A stretch of DNA of 64,000 bases from Polynucleobacter arcticus. GTDB lineage: Bacteria > Pseudomonadota > Gammaproteobacteria > Burkholderiales > Burkholderiaceae. The notes under the pieces were generated by a model. That model ran no database searches and was not told the DNA's origin. It saw nothing but the letters and a program-made list of their open reading frames with translations. The stretch lies in the NCBI RefSeq assembly GCF_013307205.1, contig NZ_CP028940.1, positions 248,001 to 312,000 on the forward strand, given 5' to 3'. Each line of letters begins with the position of its first letter. Position 1 is the stretch's first letter. Positions 63,143-64,000 of this stretch are shown piece after piece. Both the position numbers and the translations under genes were made by a program.

Positions 63143-64000
63143 CTATTCAATTTCTTCATAAGGGCTAGTGAAGTTTTCTATGTATTTCATTACGGTATCC
63201 GTCTTGGACCATCTTCCTCTACTCATGATCATGGGCATGCTGGCGCCCGATGTGAGTAAGTCTTGGGCAGCACCTACTCGCATAGAGTGCCCACTGATTT
63301 GATCGATGATAGATTGATCGAGATTGGCGCTTTTAGCCAGCCTTTTATAGATGCGATTAACTTGACCCCCACCAAGACTTTTTAGCAGGATATTTCCTCG
63401 GCTTATCCCTCTAAATAAAAATCCTTCAGTAATTTGGGCTTGCTGTATCCACTCTTGAGTTGCTAGATAAGTTAACTTTCTGATGTGGGCGATTCTGCCG
63501 TCGCCCTCTTGATCAGTTTTACTTTTCCGTATGCGCATATGGTAATAAGTGTTTCCCCCTTTGGTATGTGTGGATAAGTTATTCACTTGATAGGAGACCA
63601 GCTCACTTCGGCGGGCCAGTGTGTCATAGGCAATTAATAGCAGAGCTCTATCTCTGTAGTCTCGGATGGATTCGAGATTTTCAGGAATTAATTTACTTAA
63701 AGTTTCCCATGTAATGGGGTGAGCTTGTTTTCTATAGCGCCCCAGTTGGCGATGCATTCTTTTCATTTCCAGTTTGACATCGGGATGAGCTGTTACATCA
63801 GTAAATGAATTAAGCTGGTGTATTGATGACAGTCCACATATCGCCCTGCGAATGCCGGCTGAGGACTTGCCAATGGCAATGAGCCTTTTTATAAAAAGAC
63901 AAACTGCTTGGGGTATGGCTGGTAGTGAGCTTAAGCTATGTTCATCACAAAATGCAATGAAACAAATAAAGTCTTCCTTATAGGCGCGAATAGTGGCTGG
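63143..64000 (-). CDS. Tyrosine recombinase/integrase, 5' end beyond the window
   Basis: The frame stays open to the right edge, giving at least 285 residues. The upstream part (TIRAYKEDFICFIAFCDEHS and SAGIRRAICGLSSIHQLN) is the SAM-like core-binding domain. The catalytic part has Arg in LARRSELVSY, Lys in RKSKTDQEG, HSMRVGAAQDL, GRWSKTDTVMKYI with the Tyr. It probably marks a mobile or integrated element together with the toxin-antitoxin cluster. Confidence 0.85.
   Translation of the reverse strand, partial: PATIRAYKEDFICFIAFCDEHSLSSLPAIPQAVCLFIKRLIAIGKSSAGIRRAICGLSSIHQLNSFTDVTAHPDVKLEMKRMHRQLGRYRKQAHPITWETLSKLIPENLESIRDYRDRALLLIAYDTLARRSELVSYQVNNLSTHTKGGNTYYHMRIRKSKTDQEGDGRIAHIRKLTYLATQEWIQQAQITEGFLFRGISRGNILLKSLGGGQVNRIYKRLAKSANLDQSIIDQISGHSMRVGAAQDLLTSGASMPMIMSRGRWSKTDTVMKYIENFTSPYEEIE

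Overview
The window looks like a chromosome segment of a betaproteobacterium of the Burkholderiaceae, most likely Polynucleobacter or a close relative. This is inferred from moderate base composition, compact coupled operons, many TTG/GTG starts and the protein types; no database was searched. The left two thirds is housekeeping core and the right third is surface polysaccharide genes followed by an accessory island.

1-28.5 kb: end of uppP, a DUF2721 membrane protein, UDP-glucuronate decarboxylase and trmB on the + strand; gabD; nusB-ribH-ribBA (minus strand, the GTP cyclohydrolase II half of RibBA lacks its metal site); a divergent minor-pilin operon running into ribD-ribE; a RelE/RelB pair; queC and the Tol-Pal operon (tolQ-tolR-tolA-tolB-pal-cpoB-queC, minus strand); glyA-nrdR; a RelE-type toxin-antitoxin pair; adk; a lipid A/KDO supply operon (exbB-exbD-lpxK-Trm112 protein-kdsB); xseA with a large frameshifted lipoprotein gene; two unpaired antitoxin-like genes; murB.

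28.5-34.6 kb: yajQ, brnTA, xerD, a hicAB pair whose hicA is frameshifted, an orphan vapB, plsY, a MAPEG protein, folE, a small lipoprotein and a HiPIP.

34.6-56.8 kb: surface glycan cluster. manC-gmd-fcl make GDP-L-fucose. A phosphodiesterase/HAD/nucleotidyltransferase/cupin/nucleotidyltransferase cassette of unknown product follows, then an unrecognised protein, DUF268 and WavE genes, an O-antigen ligase/polymerase, a Wzz-type protein with a hexanucleotide repeat, and a second Gmd-like gene. A tightly coupled operon (rfbF-rfbG-epimerase-C-methyltransferase-reductase-flippase-methyltransferase-glycosyltransferases) predicts a CDP-linked C-methylated 6-deoxy sugar. The last glycosyltransferase is cut by an IS3-family (IS407-like) element whose first three bases supply its stop codon; the IS lacks a target duplication.

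58-64 kb: island of toxin-antitoxin genes, intact (higBA, mazEF) and decaying (a frameshifted 'ADP-ribosyl hydrolase'-like toxin with CopG antitoxin, a HigA-type stub, a Fic fossil), ending in a tyrosine recombinase that runs off the right edge. Within it sits the most unusual item: a single protein joining a DNA-binding domain, a GHKL ATPase and a STAS-like domain, preceded by three exact 9-bp repeats spaced by exactly 21 bp.
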